Shown here one piece after another: positions 8,790 to 20,678 of a stretch of 64,000 nucleotides of DNA (the stretch's first letter is position 1; each line of letters begins with the position of its first letter). The stretch is from Streptomyces fumanus. Its GTDB lineage: Bacteria > Actinomycetota > Actinomycetes > Streptomycetales > Streptomycetaceae. The notes beneath the pieces were generated by a model, which had not been told where the DNA came from, did no database searches, and saw only the letters and a program-made list of their open reading frames with translations. The translations under genes and the position numbers were made by a program. The stretch lies in NCBI RefSeq assembly GCF_014655295.1, contig NZ_BNBI01000002.1, positions 599,424-663,423 on the forward strand, given 5' to 3'.

Positions 8790-8861
8790 AGCGGGTGACA
8801 GGGATCGCACACTGCGCCTTCCCCCTGGAAGGGGGATGTTCTACTACTGAACTACACCCGC
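8790..8861 (-). tRNA. tRNA-Gly(UCC), atypical D-loop and T-arm
   Basis: Minus strand, 72 nt. Acceptor GCGGGUG/CACCCGC and anticodon stem UCCCC/GGGGA are perfect, anticodon loop CUUCCAG gives UCC, discriminator U. The D-loop is AGUAGUA and lacks the usual G18-G19 pair. In the T-arm the usual GTTC (positions 53-56) is GUGC and the T-stem CAGUG/CCUGU is mostly unpaired. Anticodon identity is secure; whether it serves translation is not. Confidence 0.88.
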
Positions 8862-8977
8862 ATGCCTCCGTGAGCCGGGCTTTTCGGCCCCGCCCCTCGG
8901 CGTGCTCCAGACTTTAGCTGATCACCGGGGGTGCCGCGCAAGTCGGTTGCCGCGAGGGGCGGCTGAGGCTCCGTCGG

Positions 8978-9295
8978 TCACTGGGCCGCGGCGAACGCCT
9001 CGTAGACCTTCTTGGGGATGCGGCCCCGCGCGGGCACCTCCATCTTGTTGGCCTGGGCCCAGGCGCGGACGGCGGCCGGGTCGGGCGCGACCTCGGTCTG
9101 CCGGTACGCCTTGCCGGACCGCGACCGCTTGCGACCGGCCTCCACGTACGGTTCGAGGGACTCGCGGAGTTTCCGGGCATTGGCTTCGTTCAGGTCGATC
9201 TCGTACATCCGGCCGTCGAGTCCGAAGGCGATCGTCTCCGCCGCTTCCGAGCCGTCGATGTCGTCAAAGAGAGTGACCACGACACGCTGCGCCAC
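8978..9295 (-). CDS. lsrL: Lsr2-family nucleoid-associated protein (LsrL-like)
   Basis: 105 aa. N-terminal dimerisation domain starts VAQRVVVTLFDDIDGSEA, followed by the IDLN segment, basic linker AGRKRSRSG, and the C-terminal DNA-binding domain with AVRAWAQANKMEVPARGRIP, which carries the AT-hook-like RGR loop seen in Lsr2. GTG at 9295 matches the family N-terminus. Lsr2 proteins silence AT-rich DNA; LsrL is the paralogue next to purSQL in Streptomyces (recalled synteny). The gene is followed by the tRNA-Gly cluster and is divergent from purS across an unusually AT-rich gap, which could be a self-regulated target. Confidence 0.93.
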   Translation of the reverse strand: MAQRVVVTLFDDIDGSEAAETIAFGLDGRMYEIDLNEANARKLRESLEPYVEAGRKRSRSGKAYRQTEVAPDPAAVRAWAQANKMEVPARGRIPKKVYEAFAAAQ

Positions 9296-9645
9296 GAATA
9301 TCGGTCCCTTCGTGCGGCATCCGACCGATGACATGGCACAACCTGCCAGGACGCCGTCGAGATGCCGGCTGTTCGCCAGTAATTGGGCAAAGTATCGGCT
9401 AAAGACATTTCATTTGTACAGTGCCCGGCATTGCATTGTGAAGCCCGACTAAATCTCTTGGCGTGTCCCCCGCGCAATAGGCGTCGGCGGGTCCGGCGGG
9501 ATCTTTCCCGAAGCTTTTCGCACAGGACCGGCGCCGAGGCCGAATCGTGACGGGGGTCACGTACTTTCCTACAACTCTACTCGCGTAGAAATTTTGTACG
9601 GGTAGTCTGAAGGAACCTGCTCAGCACCACACACCGGGAGTGCCA
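9296..9645. promoter_or_regulatory. Divergent lsrL/purS intergenic region
   Basis: 350 bp. The section 9370-9460 is clearly more AT-rich than the surroundings. Near purS, tctac-tcgc-gtaga (about 9574-9587) forms a short palindrome inside a longer imperfect dyad bounded by tacaa and ttgta (9570-9598), just upstream of a -10-like TAGTCT at 9603-9608. Plausible operator and promoter for purSQL; no known regulator site recognised. Confidence 0.4.
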
Positions 9646-9918
9646 GTGGCACGCGTCGTAGTCGACGTCATGCTCAAGCCGGAGATCCTCGACCCCCAGG
9701 GCCAGGCGGTGCAGCGCGCACTGCCGCGACTGGGTTTCGACGGGATCTCGGACGTCCGCCAGGGAAAGCGTTTCGAACTGGAAGTTGACGGGCCCCTCGA
9801 CGAGGCCGCCCTCGCCCGCATCCACGATCTTGCGGAATCCTTCCTCGCCAACACCGTGATCGAGGACTTCACCGTCCGGGTCGAGGAAGCGGCGGAAGTC
9901 GCGGAGGCCGCGAAGTGA
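9646..9918 (+). CDS. purS: FGAM synthase subunit PurS
   Basis: 90 aa. Small structural subunit that bridges PurL and PurQ in the three-component formylglycinamidine synthase. Sequence [20 protein letters not shown], a central VRQGKRFEL and C-terminal IEDFTVRVE are typical. GTG at 9646 is preferred over the in-frame GTG at 9640 because gggag lies 5 nt upstream and the N-terminus matches the family. Its stop overlaps the purQ start (GTGA). Confidence 0.95.
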   Translation: MARVVVDVMLKPEILDPQGQAVQRALPRLGFDGISDVRQGKRFELEVDGPLDEAALARIHDLAESFLANTVIEDFTVRVEEAAEVAEAAK

Positions 9919-10591
9919 CCGCTCGTATTGGCGTCGTCACTTTCCCGGGCAGTCTCGACGACCGGGACACGCAGCGCGCGATCCGGGTCGCGGGCGCCGA
10001 ACCCGTGGCGCTCTGGCACAAGGACAAGGACCTCAAGCAGGTCGACGCCGTGGTGCTGTGCGGGGGTTTCTCCTACGGCGACTATCTGCGCGCCGGGGCC
10101 ATCGCCCGCTTCTCGCCGGTCATGGACACCCTCATCGACCAGGCCAAGACCGGCCTGCCGGTGCTGGGCATCTGCAACGGCTTCCAGATCCTCACCGAGG
10201 CCCACCTGCTCCCCGGCGGCATGCTCGGCAACGACCACCTGCACTTCATCTGCCGGGACCAGAAGCTGCGGGTGGAGAACGCCGATACCGCCTGGACCAG
10301 CGACTACACCGCCGGCCAGGAGATCAGCATCCCGCTGAAGAACATGGACGGCCGCTACGTCGCCGACCGGCGCACGCTGGACGAGCTGGAGGCCGAGGGC
10401 CGCGTCGCCTTCCGCTACGTAGACGTCAATCCCAACGGCTCGCTCAACGACATCGCCGGCGTCACCAACGCCGCCGGCAACGTCGTCGGCCTGATGCCGC
10501 ACCCCGAGCACGCCGTGGAGCCGCTGATCGGCACCGGCCGCACCGACGGCCTGCCGTTCTTCACCTCGATCCTGAAGAAGCTGGTCAACGC

Positions 10592-10595
<4 letters not shown>
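9915..10595 (+). CDS. purQ: FGAM synthase subunit PurQ (glutaminase)
   Basis: 226 aa class-I glutamine amidotransferase. Nucleophile Cys in VLGICNGFQ (about residue 85) and the His/Glu pair in [10 protein letters not shown] near the C-terminus complete the triad. It delivers ammonia from glutamine to PurL. GTG start overlaps the purS stop and its own stop overlaps the purL start (ATGA), giving a tightly coupled purSQL operon. Confidence 0.97.
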
Positions 10596-12850
<2,255 letters not shown>

Positions 12851-12904
12851 CCGGCACGGACGCACGACGACGACGGCGGCGGCGGCCCCCACGGGCGCCG
12901 CCGT

Positions 12905-13176
12905 CGCCGCGTCCTTCATGCCTCCCGGCCGCCCCGCCGCCGTGGCGGTGCCTCCACCGCCCGTACGGCCCCGGCGTCGCCGTAACCCCGGGCCTCCCGG
13001 CCGCCCCGCCACCATCGCCGTAACCCCTGTGCCCCCGGCCCCCCGTGCCCCGGCCCCGAGCCCCCCGACCCCCCGGGCCCCCGCCCCGCATAGGCCCCCT
13101 CATGCCTCCCGGCCGCCCCGGCCCCATCGCCGTAACCCCCGTGCTCACAGGCCCCCGCCCCGCATAGGCTCCCCCC
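12905..13176. repeat. Degenerate direct repeats between purL and the MDMPI_N gene
   Basis: The 326-bp gap has two mixed repeat families. Unit A (cctcccggccgccccg, usually followed by cgccgtaacccc) occurs near 12919, 12988 and 13103. Unit B (cccccgccccgcatagg then a C-run and atg) occurs near 13079 and again immediately before the start codon of the next gene at 13177. No gene is seen in it. Confidence 0.75.
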
Positions 13177-13974
13177 ATGCCCCCGGCCAGGAAACGCCCC
13201 CGCAGCTACGACCCCGCCCGGACCCGTGCCGCCGTGTTCGCGCAGTACGGGCATGTCCGCGCCGCCGTCGCCACCCTCACCCCCGAGCAGCTCGCCCTGC
13301 CGACCCGGCTGGGCGACTGGACCGTACGGGAGCTGGTGGCGCACTTCGGGATGGTGTTCGCGGCACCGCACCGGTTGCTCGGCATGCCCGAGCCGCCCCG
13401 CCCGGACGGGCACCTGGCCGCCTGGCCGCTGGCCATCGCCGCCGCGGCCCCGGCCATCGCCGACACCGCCCGGGAGCGCGCCGCACAGCACCCCGACCTC
13501 GACGCCCACCTTGCCGAGATGGAACGGCAGTTCGCCGCCGACCTCGACGCCCACCCCGGCACCCGGCTGCTGGATACCGGCTCCGGCGCCCTGCCGCTCG
13601 CCGACTACCTCGTCACCCGGACCGTCGAACTCGTCGTCCACACCGACGACCTCAACGACGCCGTGCCCGGCCTGGACGTCCCGCTCGACCGGCAGGCGCT
13701 GGCCGCCGCGACCCGGCTGCTGGCCGACGCCCTCGCGGTGAAGGCGCCCGGCGGCTCCACCGAGGTGCGGGTCCCGCCGTACGCCGTCGTGCAGTGCGTC
13801 GAGGGGCCCCGGCACACCCGCGGCACCCCGCCCAACGTGGTCGAGACCGACCCGCTGACCTGGGTCAGGCTCGCCACCGGACGGCTGGCCTGGCGGGACG
13901 CCCTCGCCGCCGCCGCGGTGAGCGCGAGCGGGGAGCGGGCCGACCTGGCGGGGCTGCTGCCCGTGATGGCCTGA
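13177..13974 (+). CDS. MDMPI_N / SCP-type domain protein
   Basis: 265 aa. N-terminal DinB-like helical bundle of the maleylpyruvate isomerase N-terminal type (PTRLGDWTVRELVAHFG at about 44-60; VELVVHTDDL near 150 carries the metal-type His), followed by a C-terminal sterol-carrier-like domain (RVPPYAVVQC and DPLTWVRLATGRLAW). Family members are thiol-dependent enzymes using mycothiol, or have no assigned substrate. Start ATG lies after the second copy of an upstream repeat; the short distance and TAGGCT-like box suggest a leaderless or short-leader transcript. Confidence 0.8.
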   Translation: MPPARKRPRSYDPARTRAAVFAQYGHVRAAVATLTPEQLALPTRLGDWTVRELVAHFGMVFAAPHRLLGMPEPPRPDGHLAAWPLAIAAAAPAIADTARERAAQHPDLDAHLAEMERQFAADLDAHPGTRLLDTGSGALPLADYLVTRTVELVVHTDDLNDAVPGLDVPLDRQALAAATRLLADALAVKAPGGSTEVRVPPYAVVQCVEGPRHTRGTPPNVVETDPLTWVRLATGRLAWRDALAAAAVSASGERADLAGLLPVMA

Positions 13975-14026
13975 AATCGCCCCCGTGGGACGGGAACCGG
14001 TCCCTCCGTCCGCCCGTCGAAGGGGC

Positions 14027-14497
14027 ATGGACAGGCAGAAGCAGCGCATGACCCTGACGGCGGCCGTCGCCGTGCTCGTCCCGCTCGCGGCGGCCTGCGG
14101 CAGCGAACAGGCCGACGGCGGCAGCGGCGCGGCCGACGGCACCGCCCGACCCCTGACCGGCGTCCGCTGGGACGTGGACAGCATCACCGCCGACGGCCGG
14201 AAACACCCGGTCGCCGACGGCGCCTATCTGACCATCGGCACCGACGGCACCGCGGAGGGCAGCTACGGCTGCAACGGCTTCAGCGCCAAGGCCACCGTCG
14301 ACGGCGACCGCGTCCGGCTGACCGACGCCACCGCGACCGAGCGGGCCTGCGAGGACCGTTCCATGGCCGTGGAGCAGGCCCTCGCCCGCACCCTCACCGC
14401 CGGCCCGCTCACCAGCGACGTCGACGGCGACCACCTCACCCTGAAGGCCGCCGACGGGGACACCGTCCGCCTCACCGGACACCCGGACGCGGGGTAG
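14027..14497 (+). CDS. META-domain (HslJ-like) lipoprotein
   Basis: 156 aa. Signal peptide with hydrophobic core followed by LAAAC (lipobox-like, Cys near residue 23, with Leu at -4 rather than -3). The rest is a single META/HslJ domain: TGVRWDVDSI at its start and SYGCNGFSAKATVDGDRVRL in the centre, with the conserved CN pair. ATG chosen after gaaggggc; an earlier in-frame start overlaps non-coding sequence. META domains are found in envelope stress and secreted proteins; function here unknown. Confidence 0.82.
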   Translation: MDRQKQRMTLTAAVAVLVPLAAACGSEQADGGSGAADGTARPLTGVRWDVDSITADGRKHPVADGAYLTIGTDGTAEGSYGCNGFSAKATVDGDRVRLTDATATERACEDRSMAVEQALARTLTAGPLTSDVDGDHLTLKAADGDTVRLTGHPDAG

Positions 14498-14754
14498 GGA
14501 CGGTCCGCGACGGCCCTATCACCCTGAGCGCTTCCGCCACCACCCGAAGGGTGTGCGAAGACTCACTCAGAGACGGCGGACCGCCCGGGGCCGGGCCCCC
14601 GGGAGCGGCCCGCCGTCCCGCGCACCGGACCGCTCAAGCCCGCTCTGACCAGCACGGATGACCTCCGCCGCCGCCCGGCCGCCGACCGGCGGGCCACCGC
14701 GGCGGCGCCATCCCCAATTCGGACCAGTGGTCGACCTCGCCTACACTCGGAGAC

Positions 14755-16284
14755 GTGCCACGTGGTGACGGACGACTCAGTCATGATCTGCTCCCCGGTG
14801 AGAAAGGCCCCCAGGACGCATGCGGCGTCTTCGGAGTCTGGGCTCCCGGCGAAGAGGTCGCCAAGCTCACTTACTTCGGGCTCTACGCCCTCCAGCATCG
14901 GGGCCAGGAATCCGCGGGAATCGCGGTCAGCAACGGCTCCCAGATCCTCGTCTTCAAGGACATGGGCCTGGTCTCCCAGGTCTTCGACGAGACCTCCCTC
15001 GGCTCGCTCCAGGGACACATCGCGGTCGGTCACGCCCGCTACTCGACCACCGGTGCCTCCGTGTGGGAGAACGCCCAGCCGACGTTCCGCGCCACCGCGC
15101 ACGGTTCCATCGCGCTCGGCCACAACGGCAACCTGGTCAACACCGCCCAGCTCGCCGAGATGGTCGCCGACCTGCCCAAGCAGGAGGGCGGCCGCACCCC
15201 GCGCGTCGCGGCGACCAACGACACCGACCTGCTCACCGCGCTGCTCGCGGCCCAGACGGACGAGGACGGCAAGCCGCTGACCATCGAGGAGGCCGCGCAC
15301 CGCGTCCTCCCGCAGGTCCGGGGCGCCTTCTCGCTCGTCTTCATGGACGAGCACACCCTCTACGCCGCCCGCGACCCGCAGGGCATCCGCCCGCTGGTCC
15401 TCGGCCGGCTGGAGCGCGGCTGGGTCGTCGCCTCCGAGTCCGCCGCCCTGGACATCTGCGGTGCCGCCTACGTCCGGGAGATCGAGCCGGGCGAGTTCGT
15501 CGCCATCGACGAGAACGGCCTGCGCACCTCCCGATTCGCGGAAGCAAAGCCCAAGGGGTGTGTCTTCGAGTACGTCTACCTGGCCCGCCCGGACACCGAC
15601 ATCGCCGGCCGGAACGTGTACCTCTCCCGGGTGGAGATGGGCCGCAAACTGGCCGCGGAGGCCCCGGTCGAGGCCGACCTGGTCATAGCGACCCCGGAGT
15701 CCGGCACCCCGGCCGCGATCGGGTACGCCGAGGCGTCCGGCATCCCGTTCGGCGCCGGCCTGGTCAAGAACGCGTACGTCGGCCGGACCTTCATCCAGCC
15801 CTCGCAGACCATCCGCCAGTTGGGCATCCGGCTGAAGCTGAACCCGCTGAAGGAAGTCATCAAGGGCAAGCGGCTGGTCGTCGTCGACGACTCCATCGTC
15901 CGCGGCAACACCCAGCGGGCCCTGGTCCGCATGCTCCGCGAGGCCGGCGCCGCCGAGGTGCACATCCGGATCTCCTCGCCGCCGGTGAAGTGGCCCTGCT
16001 TCTTCGGCATCGACTTCGCCACCCGCGCCGAGCTGATCGCCAACGGCATGAGCATCGACGAGATCGGCACCTCGCTGGGCGCCGACTCCCTGGCGTACAT
16101 CTCCATCGACGGCATGATCGAGGCGACCACCATCGCCAAGCCCAACCTCTGCCGGGCCTGCTTCGACGGCGAGTACCCGATGGAACTGCCCGACCCCGAG
16201 CTGCTCGGCAAGCAGCTCCTGGAGACCGAGCTGGCCGCCGGGCCCGCCGCCACGGCCGCCGCCGACGCCATCCGTCGCCCGTAG
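14755..16284 (+). CDS. purF: Amidophosphoribosyltransferase
   Basis: 509 aa. First committed step of purine synthesis (PRPP plus glutamine to phosphoribosylamine). Propeptide ends before the nucleophile Cys23 in DACGVFGVW; Ntn-hydrolase domain, then the PRPP loop [12 protein letters not shown] (about 378-389). Cysteines in CFFGID and [12 protein letters not shown] match the 4Fe-4S Bacillus-type enzyme. GTG start with ggag just ahead; a TACACT box at 14742-14747 places transcription start almost on the start codon, so the message may be nearly leaderless. purM follows after 47 bp. Confidence 0.97.
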   Translation: MPRGDGRLSHDLLPGEKGPQDACGVFGVWAPGEEVAKLTYFGLYALQHRGQESAGIAVSNGSQILVFKDMGLVSQVFDETSLGSLQGHIAVGHARYSTTGASVWENAQPTFRATAHGSIALGHNGNLVNTAQLAEMVADLPKQEGGRTPRVAATNDTDLLTALLAAQTDEDGKPLTIEEAAHRVLPQVRGAFSLVFMDEHTLYAARDPQGIRPLVLGRLERGWVVASESAALDICGAAYVREIEPGEFVAIDENGLRTSRFAEAKPKGCVFEYVYLARPDTDIAGRNVYLSRVEMGRKLAAEAPVEADLVIATPESGTPAAIGYAEASGIPFGAGLVKNAYVGRTFIQPSQTIRQLGIRLKLNPLKEVIKGKRLVVVDDSIVRGNTQRALVRMLREAGAAEVHIRISSPPVKWPCFFGIDFATRAELIANGMSIDEIGTSLGADSLAYISIDGMIEATTIAKPNLCRACFDGEYPMELPDPELLGKQLLETELAAGPAATAAADAIRRP

Positions 16285-16331
16285 CCGACCGTCCGCCACA
16301 CCTGCCGTACGACACGAAGGTTCTCATCGTC

Positions 16332-17399
16332 ATGCCTGACACAACCGGTGCCAGCTACGCAGCTTCGGGCGTCGACATCGAAGCGGGCGACCGCGCCGTC
16401 GAACTCATGAAGGAGTGGGTGCGCAAGACCCGGCGCCCCGAGGTCCTCGGCGGCCTCGGCGGCTTCGCCGGCCTCTTCGACGCCTCCGCCCTCAAGAAGT
16501 ACGAGCGGCCCCTGCTCGCCTCCGCCACCGACGGCGTCGGCACCAAGGTCGACGTGGCCCGCCGGATGGGCGTCTACGACACCATCGGCCAGGACCTGGT
16601 CGCCATGGTCATGGACGACATCGTGGTCAGCGGCGCCGAGCCGCTGTTCATGACCGACTACATCTGCGTCGGCAAGGTGCACCCCGAGCGGGTCGCCGCG
16701 ATCGTCAAGGGCATCGCCGAGGGCTGTGTGCTGGCCGGCTGCGCCCTGGTCGGCGGCGAGACCGCCGAACACCCCGGCCTGCTGGGCCCGGACGACTTCG
16801 ACGTGGCCGGCGCCGGCACGGGCGTCGTGGAGGCCGACCGCCTGCTGGGCGCCGATCGCATCCGTACGGGTGACACGGTCATCGCCATGGCGGCCTCCGG
16901 CCTTCACTCGAACGGGTACTCACTCGTCCGGCACGTCCTGCTGAACCAGGCCGGCCTGGCCCTGGACGCGCACGTGGACGACCTCGGCCGCACCCTCGGC
17001 GAGGAACTCCTGGAGCCGACCAAGATCTACTCGCTGGACTGCCTGGCCCTCACCCGCACCACCGAGGTGCACGCCTTCAGCCACATCACCGGCGGCGGCC
17101 TCGCCGCCAACCTGGCCCGGGTGATCCCCGACACCCTGCACGCGGTCGTCGACCGGTCCACCTGGACCCCGGACCCGATCTTCGACCTGGTCGGCCGGAC
17201 CGGCCAGGTGGAGCGCCTGGAGCTGGAGAAGACCCTGAACATGGGCGTCGGCATGATCGCCGTCGTCCCGCCGGACTCCACCGACGTGGCGCTGGCGACG
17301 CTGGCCGACCGCGGCGTGGACGCCTGGGTGGCCGGCGAGATCACCGAGCGCGGCGACCACCCGACGGGCGCCGCCCTGACCGGCGACTACGCCGTCTGA
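16332..17399 (+). CDS. purM: Phosphoribosylformylglycinamidine cyclo-ligase (AIR synthetase)
   Basis: 355 aa. Converts FGAM, the product of PurSQL, into AIR. Motifs [35 protein letters not shown] and [13 protein letters not shown] are the AIRS-domain signatures. ATG chosen at the family N-terminus ([13 protein letters not shown] follows). Downstream of purF by 47 bp, so probably one transcript. Confidence 0.97.
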   Translation: MPDTTGASYAASGVDIEAGDRAVELMKEWVRKTRRPEVLGGLGGFAGLFDASALKKYERPLLASATDGVGTKVDVARRMGVYDTIGQDLVAMVMDDIVVSGAEPLFMTDYICVGKVHPERVAAIVKGIAEGCVLAGCALVGGETAEHPGLLGPDDFDVAGAGTGVVEADRLLGADRIRTGDTVIAMAASGLHSNGYSLVRHVLLNQAGLALDAHVDDLGRTLGEELLEPTKIYSLDCLALTRTTEVHAFSHITGGGLAANLARVIPDTLHAVVDRSTWTPDPIFDLVGRTGQVERLELEKTLNMGVGMIAVVPPDSTDVALATLADRGVDAWVAGEITERGDHPTGAALTGDYAV

Positions 17400-17431
17400 G
17401 CGAGGCACCACCGGTGCGGGTAGCACAGAAG

Positions 17432-17459
17432 CCGGCCGGTGACATCAGTCACCGACCGG
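17432..17459. terminator. Convergent terminator purM / DUF3073 gene
   Basis: 12-bp arms ccggccggtgac and gtcaccgaccgg with one mismatch, 4-nt loop, in the gap between convergent genes. No clear T-tract. Confidence 0.55.
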
Positions 17460-17478
17460 TCTCGTGTTCAGTACAAGG

Positions 17479-17736
17479 TCAAGCGCCGCGACGATGCTGC
17501 GAGGATTGGCCGTCCTCGTCCTCCTCGTCGTCGTCCTCATAGAGGTCGGCGTACCGGGAGTACAGGTCGTCGTCGTCATGCTCATCGTCCTCGAACCGCC
17601 CGCCGCTAGGCGGTGGCGGACTCGACGTCGATGCGCCCAGCTCCTCGGCCAGGCGGGAGAGATCAGTCCCACCGCTGTTGTACTTCAGCTGGCGGGCGAC
17701 CTTCGTCTGCTTGGCCTTGGCCCGGCCGCGCCCCAT
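17479..17736 (-). CDS. DUF3073 family protein
   Basis: 85 aa. Conserved actinobacterial small protein: basic N-terminus MGRGRAKAKQTKVARQLKY, then TDLSRLAEELG, then a strongly acidic tail (HDDDDLYSRYADLYEDDDEE). The basic head and acidic tail suggest a nucleic-acid or ribosome-associated role, but none is established. Recalled as the constant neighbour of purM in Streptomyces. Confidence 0.92.
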   Translation of the reverse strand: MGRGRAKAKQTKVARQLKYNSGGTDLSRLAEELGASTSSPPPPSGGRFEDDEHDDDDLYSRYADLYEDDDEEDEDGQSSQHRRGA

Positions 17737-18045
17737 GGCTCGACCCCCTCAACGACGGGGCTCGACGGCCCCAGAGTCTTGACACGCGTTCATGATCCGG
17801 AACGAGCTCTCCGTGGAGAGACCGGTCCGTAGGGCTTCCACGGTACCTGAGCCCGCGCCCATACGGTACGTCGCCCGCAGGACGTGGCCGCGCCCAGGAC
17901 CTTCGAGGCGCCCCGTCCTCGCTGGTCAACCGCGATTTTAACCACTTATCGGCGGCCGACCCGCCCGACAAAGTGAGAGTTCTCTCCAACTCCTGCCCGG
18001 CAGGTACCGCCGGAGCGGGACGGGGCGCTCCCGAACGGCTCCGGA
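17737..18045. other. Intergenic region between vdh and DUF3073 gene
   Basis: 309 bp without a recognised gene. It must hold the promoter of the leftward DUF3073 gene and the end of the vdh transcript. A small dyad, cctgcc-c-ggcagg (about 17992-18004), and an AT-rich patch at 17934-17950 are the only structure seen. Confidence 0.5.
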
Positions 18046-19140
18046 TCAGCCCCGTCCGCGCGCCTGCGCCATCCGCTGTTCGGCGATCCGGTCGGCCGCG
18101 GCGGCCGGCGGAATCCCGTCCTCCTTCGCACGTGCGAATATGGCCAGCGTGGTGTCGTAGATCTGCGCGGCCTTCGCCTTGCACCGGTCGAAGTCGAAGC
18201 CGTGCAACTCGTCGGCGACCTGGATCACGCCGCCCGCGTTCACCACGTAGTCCGGCGCGTAGAGGATGCCGCGGTCGGCGAGGTCCTTCTCCACGCCCGG
18301 GTGGGCGAGCTGGTTGTTGGCGGCGCCGCAGACCACCTTGGCGGTGAGCACCGGCACGGAGAGGTCGTTCAGCGCCCCGCCCAGCGCGCACGGCGCGTAG
18401 ATGTCCAGGCCCGCGGTGCGCACCAGCGCGTCGGTGTCCGCCGCCGCCCGGACCGACGGGTGGCGCTCGGTGACCGCGCGCACCGCGTCCGCGCGCACAT
18501 CGGTGACGACGACCTGGGCGCCCTCCGCGAGGAGGTGCTCCACCAGGTGCCGGCCGACCTTGCCGACGCCCGCGATGCCGACGGTGCGGTCGCGCAGCGA
18601 GGGGTCGCCCCACAGGTGCTGGGCGCTGGCCCGCATGCCCTGGTAGACGCCGAAGGCGGTGAGGACGGAGGAGTCGCCGGCGCCGCCGTGCTCGGGGGAG
18701 CGTCCGGTGGTCCAGCGGCACTCGCGGGCCACGACGTCCATGTCGGCGACGTACGTACCGACGTCGCAGGCGGTGACGTACCGGCCGCCGAGCGAGGCCA
18801 CGCACCGGCCGTAGGCGAGCAGCAGGTCCTCGGTCTTGTCGCGCTCGGGGTCGCCGATGATCACGGCCTTGCCGCCGCCGTGGTCGAGCCCGGCCATGGC
18901 GTTCTTGTAGGACATCCCGCGCGCCAGGTTCAGCGCGTCGGCGACCGCCTCGGCCTCGGTCGCGTACGGGTAGAAGCGCGTGCCGCCGAGGGCGGGGCCC
19001 AGGGCGGTGGAGTGGACGGCGATGACGGCCTTGAGGCCGCTGGCCCGGTCCTGGCAGAGCACGACTTGCTCATGACCGCCCTGGTCCGAGTGGAACAGGG
19101 TGTGCAGTACATCAGCAGGTGCGCCGGTTACATCGGTCAC
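18046..19140 (-). CDS. vdh: Valine (branched-chain amino acid) dehydrogenase
   Basis: 364 aa, the length of the S. coelicolor Vdh I recall. NAD-dependent oxidative deamination of valine, leucine and isoleucine to 2-oxo acids, feeding acyl-CoA precursors for fatty acids and polyketides. ELFV-dehydrogenase features: LGGTRFYPY, catalytic Lys in [22 protein letters not shown], the Rossmann [12 protein letters not shown] and the GAANNQL motif. GTG at 19140 matches the family N-terminus [19 protein letters not shown]. Divergent from the gene at 19362 across a 221-bp gap. Confidence 0.95.
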   Translation of the reverse strand: MTDVTGAPADVLHTLFHSDQGGHEQVVLCQDRASGLKAVIAVHSTALGPALGGTRFYPYATEAEAVADALNLARGMSYKNAMAGLDHGGGKAVIIGDPERDKTEDLLLAYGRCVASLGGRYVTACDVGTYVADMDVVARECRWTTGRSPEHGGAGDSSVLTAFGVYQGMRASAQHLWGDPSLRDRTVGIAGVGKVGRHLVEHLLAEGAQVVVTDVRADAVRAVTERHPSVRAAADTDALVRTAGLDIYAPCALGGALNDLSVPVLTAKVVCGAANNQLAHPGVEKDLADRGILYAPDYVVNAGGVIQVADELHGFDFDRCKAKAAQIYDTTLAIFARAKEDGIPPAAAADRIAEQRMAQARGRG

Positions 19141-19361
19141 GGTGGTGACTCCTGAGTAAGTTGCGCCGGTCGAAGACGGGTTCCCGTGCGGGTGGCGGGA
19201 ACCGTGGCACGAGATTAGAGCCTGGTGCCGTTCTGCCGCCGCACAGTGCTCAGGATCACCTCCGCACGGAGTACGGCCGTGCGACGATTTGCCGAGATTG
19301 CCGCACGTTCGTGACCGGGTGCGGCAGGTTTTCACCGCGGTGCGCGGGGGAGGGAGCAGGC

Positions 19362-20213
19362 GTGCCCAAGGTGTCCTCGGTGGTCGTCCCGTACGCCGCC
19401 TACTTGCGTGTGTACGAGCCGCTGGCCGCCTTCCCGGCGCCCGAGCGCGACCACTGGGCGCGCTACGCCCGCCGTACCGACCTGCCCTCCTACCAGGACG
19501 AGCTGCGCCGCTCGCTGGCCGACCTGCTGCCCACCCCGCCGGTCCCGGTGCCGGTGCACGAGAGCGCCGACGCCTTCGTGCTGGAGGCCGACGGCGTGGT
19601 CTGCGTCTGCCCGTGGCGGACCCGGCTGCGAAGCTGGCAGGCGCTGGAGAAGCTGGCCGAGGACTTCCCCGAGCCGGTCCTCGACGCCCTGCTGCCGCCG
19701 GTGCTGCGCCGGCAGGCGGCCCAGGACTACGGGCGCTGGCTGGAGCGCAACCCGGACGCCCGCCCGTGGATCCGCACCGCCACCTGGCAGGTGCCGATCA
19801 ACTGGTTCGTGCTCGTCTCCGACGCGGAGCGCGAGTACGACAAGGGCGGCGGCGATCCCGGGTCGGCGGCGCCGGTGCTGCGCTACCGCACCCCGATGGT
19901 GCAGGCCCGGCGGCGGGTGGCCCGGGGGCTGCGGGCGCTGCGCGAGGCGGTGGACGAGGGGCCGCTGATCGACGGCCTGGTGGACGTGGGGCGCTGGCTG
20001 GAGGAGTTCCACCCGCGCTCGGTGGTGGAGCTGGACTACGGGGGCCTGGTGCACGCCCTGCCGGCCGGGGCGCTGGAGGACGACCACTCCGCGGCGGACG
20101 TGGCCGAGGGGATCGAGGCGCTGCGGCGGGGCGACGGGGCGGCGGCCGGGGCGGCGTACGGGCGGCTGGTGGAGCGGTGGCGGGCGGTCCGGGACCGTCG
20201 GTCGGCGAACTGA
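19362..20213 (+). CDS. Conserved hypothetical protein upstream of bldC
   Basis: 283 aa, soluble, no signal or membrane segment. I do not recognise a characterised domain; it matches my recollection of the conserved Streptomyces gene between vdh and bldC. Notable stretches: [16 protein letters not shown] at the N-terminus, [17 protein letters not shown] in the centre and [14 protein letters not shown] near the C-terminus. GTG start is supported by a strong ggggagggag about 7 nt upstream. Confidence 0.8.
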   Translation: MPKVSSVVVPYAAYLRVYEPLAAFPAPERDHWARYARRTDLPSYQDELRRSLADLLPTPPVPVPVHESADAFVLEADGVVCVCPWRTRLRSWQALEKLAEDFPEPVLDALLPPVLRRQAAQDYGRWLERNPDARPWIRTATWQVPINWFVLVSDAEREYDKGGGDPGSAAPVLRYRTPMVQARRRVARGLRALREAVDEGPLIDGLVDVGRWLEEFHPRSVVELDYGGLVHALPAGALEDDHSAADVAEGIEALRRGDGAAAGAAYGRLVERWRAVRDRRSAN

Positions 20214-20452
20214 CGTTTGACGTGACGCCCGTTTTGGGGTTTCGTCACTCGCTCCGGGAGAACCTCGGGACACCTGATGCTCCGTCATGCCCCACCGGCG
20301 GGACGTAGGTCCCGATCCGGGCGTATGACTCAAGCGTGACGGACCGCACGTACCCCACTCTTGCGTCCCTTGCCCCTCCTCATGCCAAAATAGGACAAGG
20401 AGTCCGGGGAGTACTCTATCCGTCCTGCTTTGGGGGGTCTGGTAACTCCTGA

Positions 20453-20483
20453 ACGTCACTGTGACTGATCGTCACAGTGACGT
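20453..20483. promoter_or_regulatory. Perfect 13-bp inverted repeat upstream of bldC
   Basis: acgtcactgtgac, spacer tgatc, then the exact complement. No T-tract follows, so an operator or RNA element is more likely than a terminator. A TGAC-containing half also recurs right after it (gtgactgtc). Confidence 0.6.
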
Positions 20484-20499
20484 GACTGTCCGCTATGGC

Positions 20500-20583
20500 A
20501 TGGTCCATCGGCTTCCGTCGCTGATGAACACCTGGGAGGGCAATTCCATCGGTTTGGCCGACGCGGCTGGACAGATGGTGTAG
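20500..20583 (+). CDS. Possible 27-aa leader peptide ahead of bldC
   Basis: ATG to TAG, 27 codons, encoding a peptide beginning MVHRLPSLMNTWEG and ending AAGQMV. An ATG at codon 9 is itself the overlap of a 9-codon frame (MAWSIGFRR, TGATG). No convincing ribosome binding site. Included as a low-confidence leader-peptide candidate only. Confidence 0.18.
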   Translation: MVHRLPSLMNTWEGNSIGLADAAGQMV

Positions 20584-20678
20584 TTGTAGTGCCGAGGACA
20601 AGCCGTTCGTCCTATAACCGACTCGACTCGCGTCCGCCATTTCGGGCAACGCGGGTCAAGGTGCAGAATTTAGAGGAA

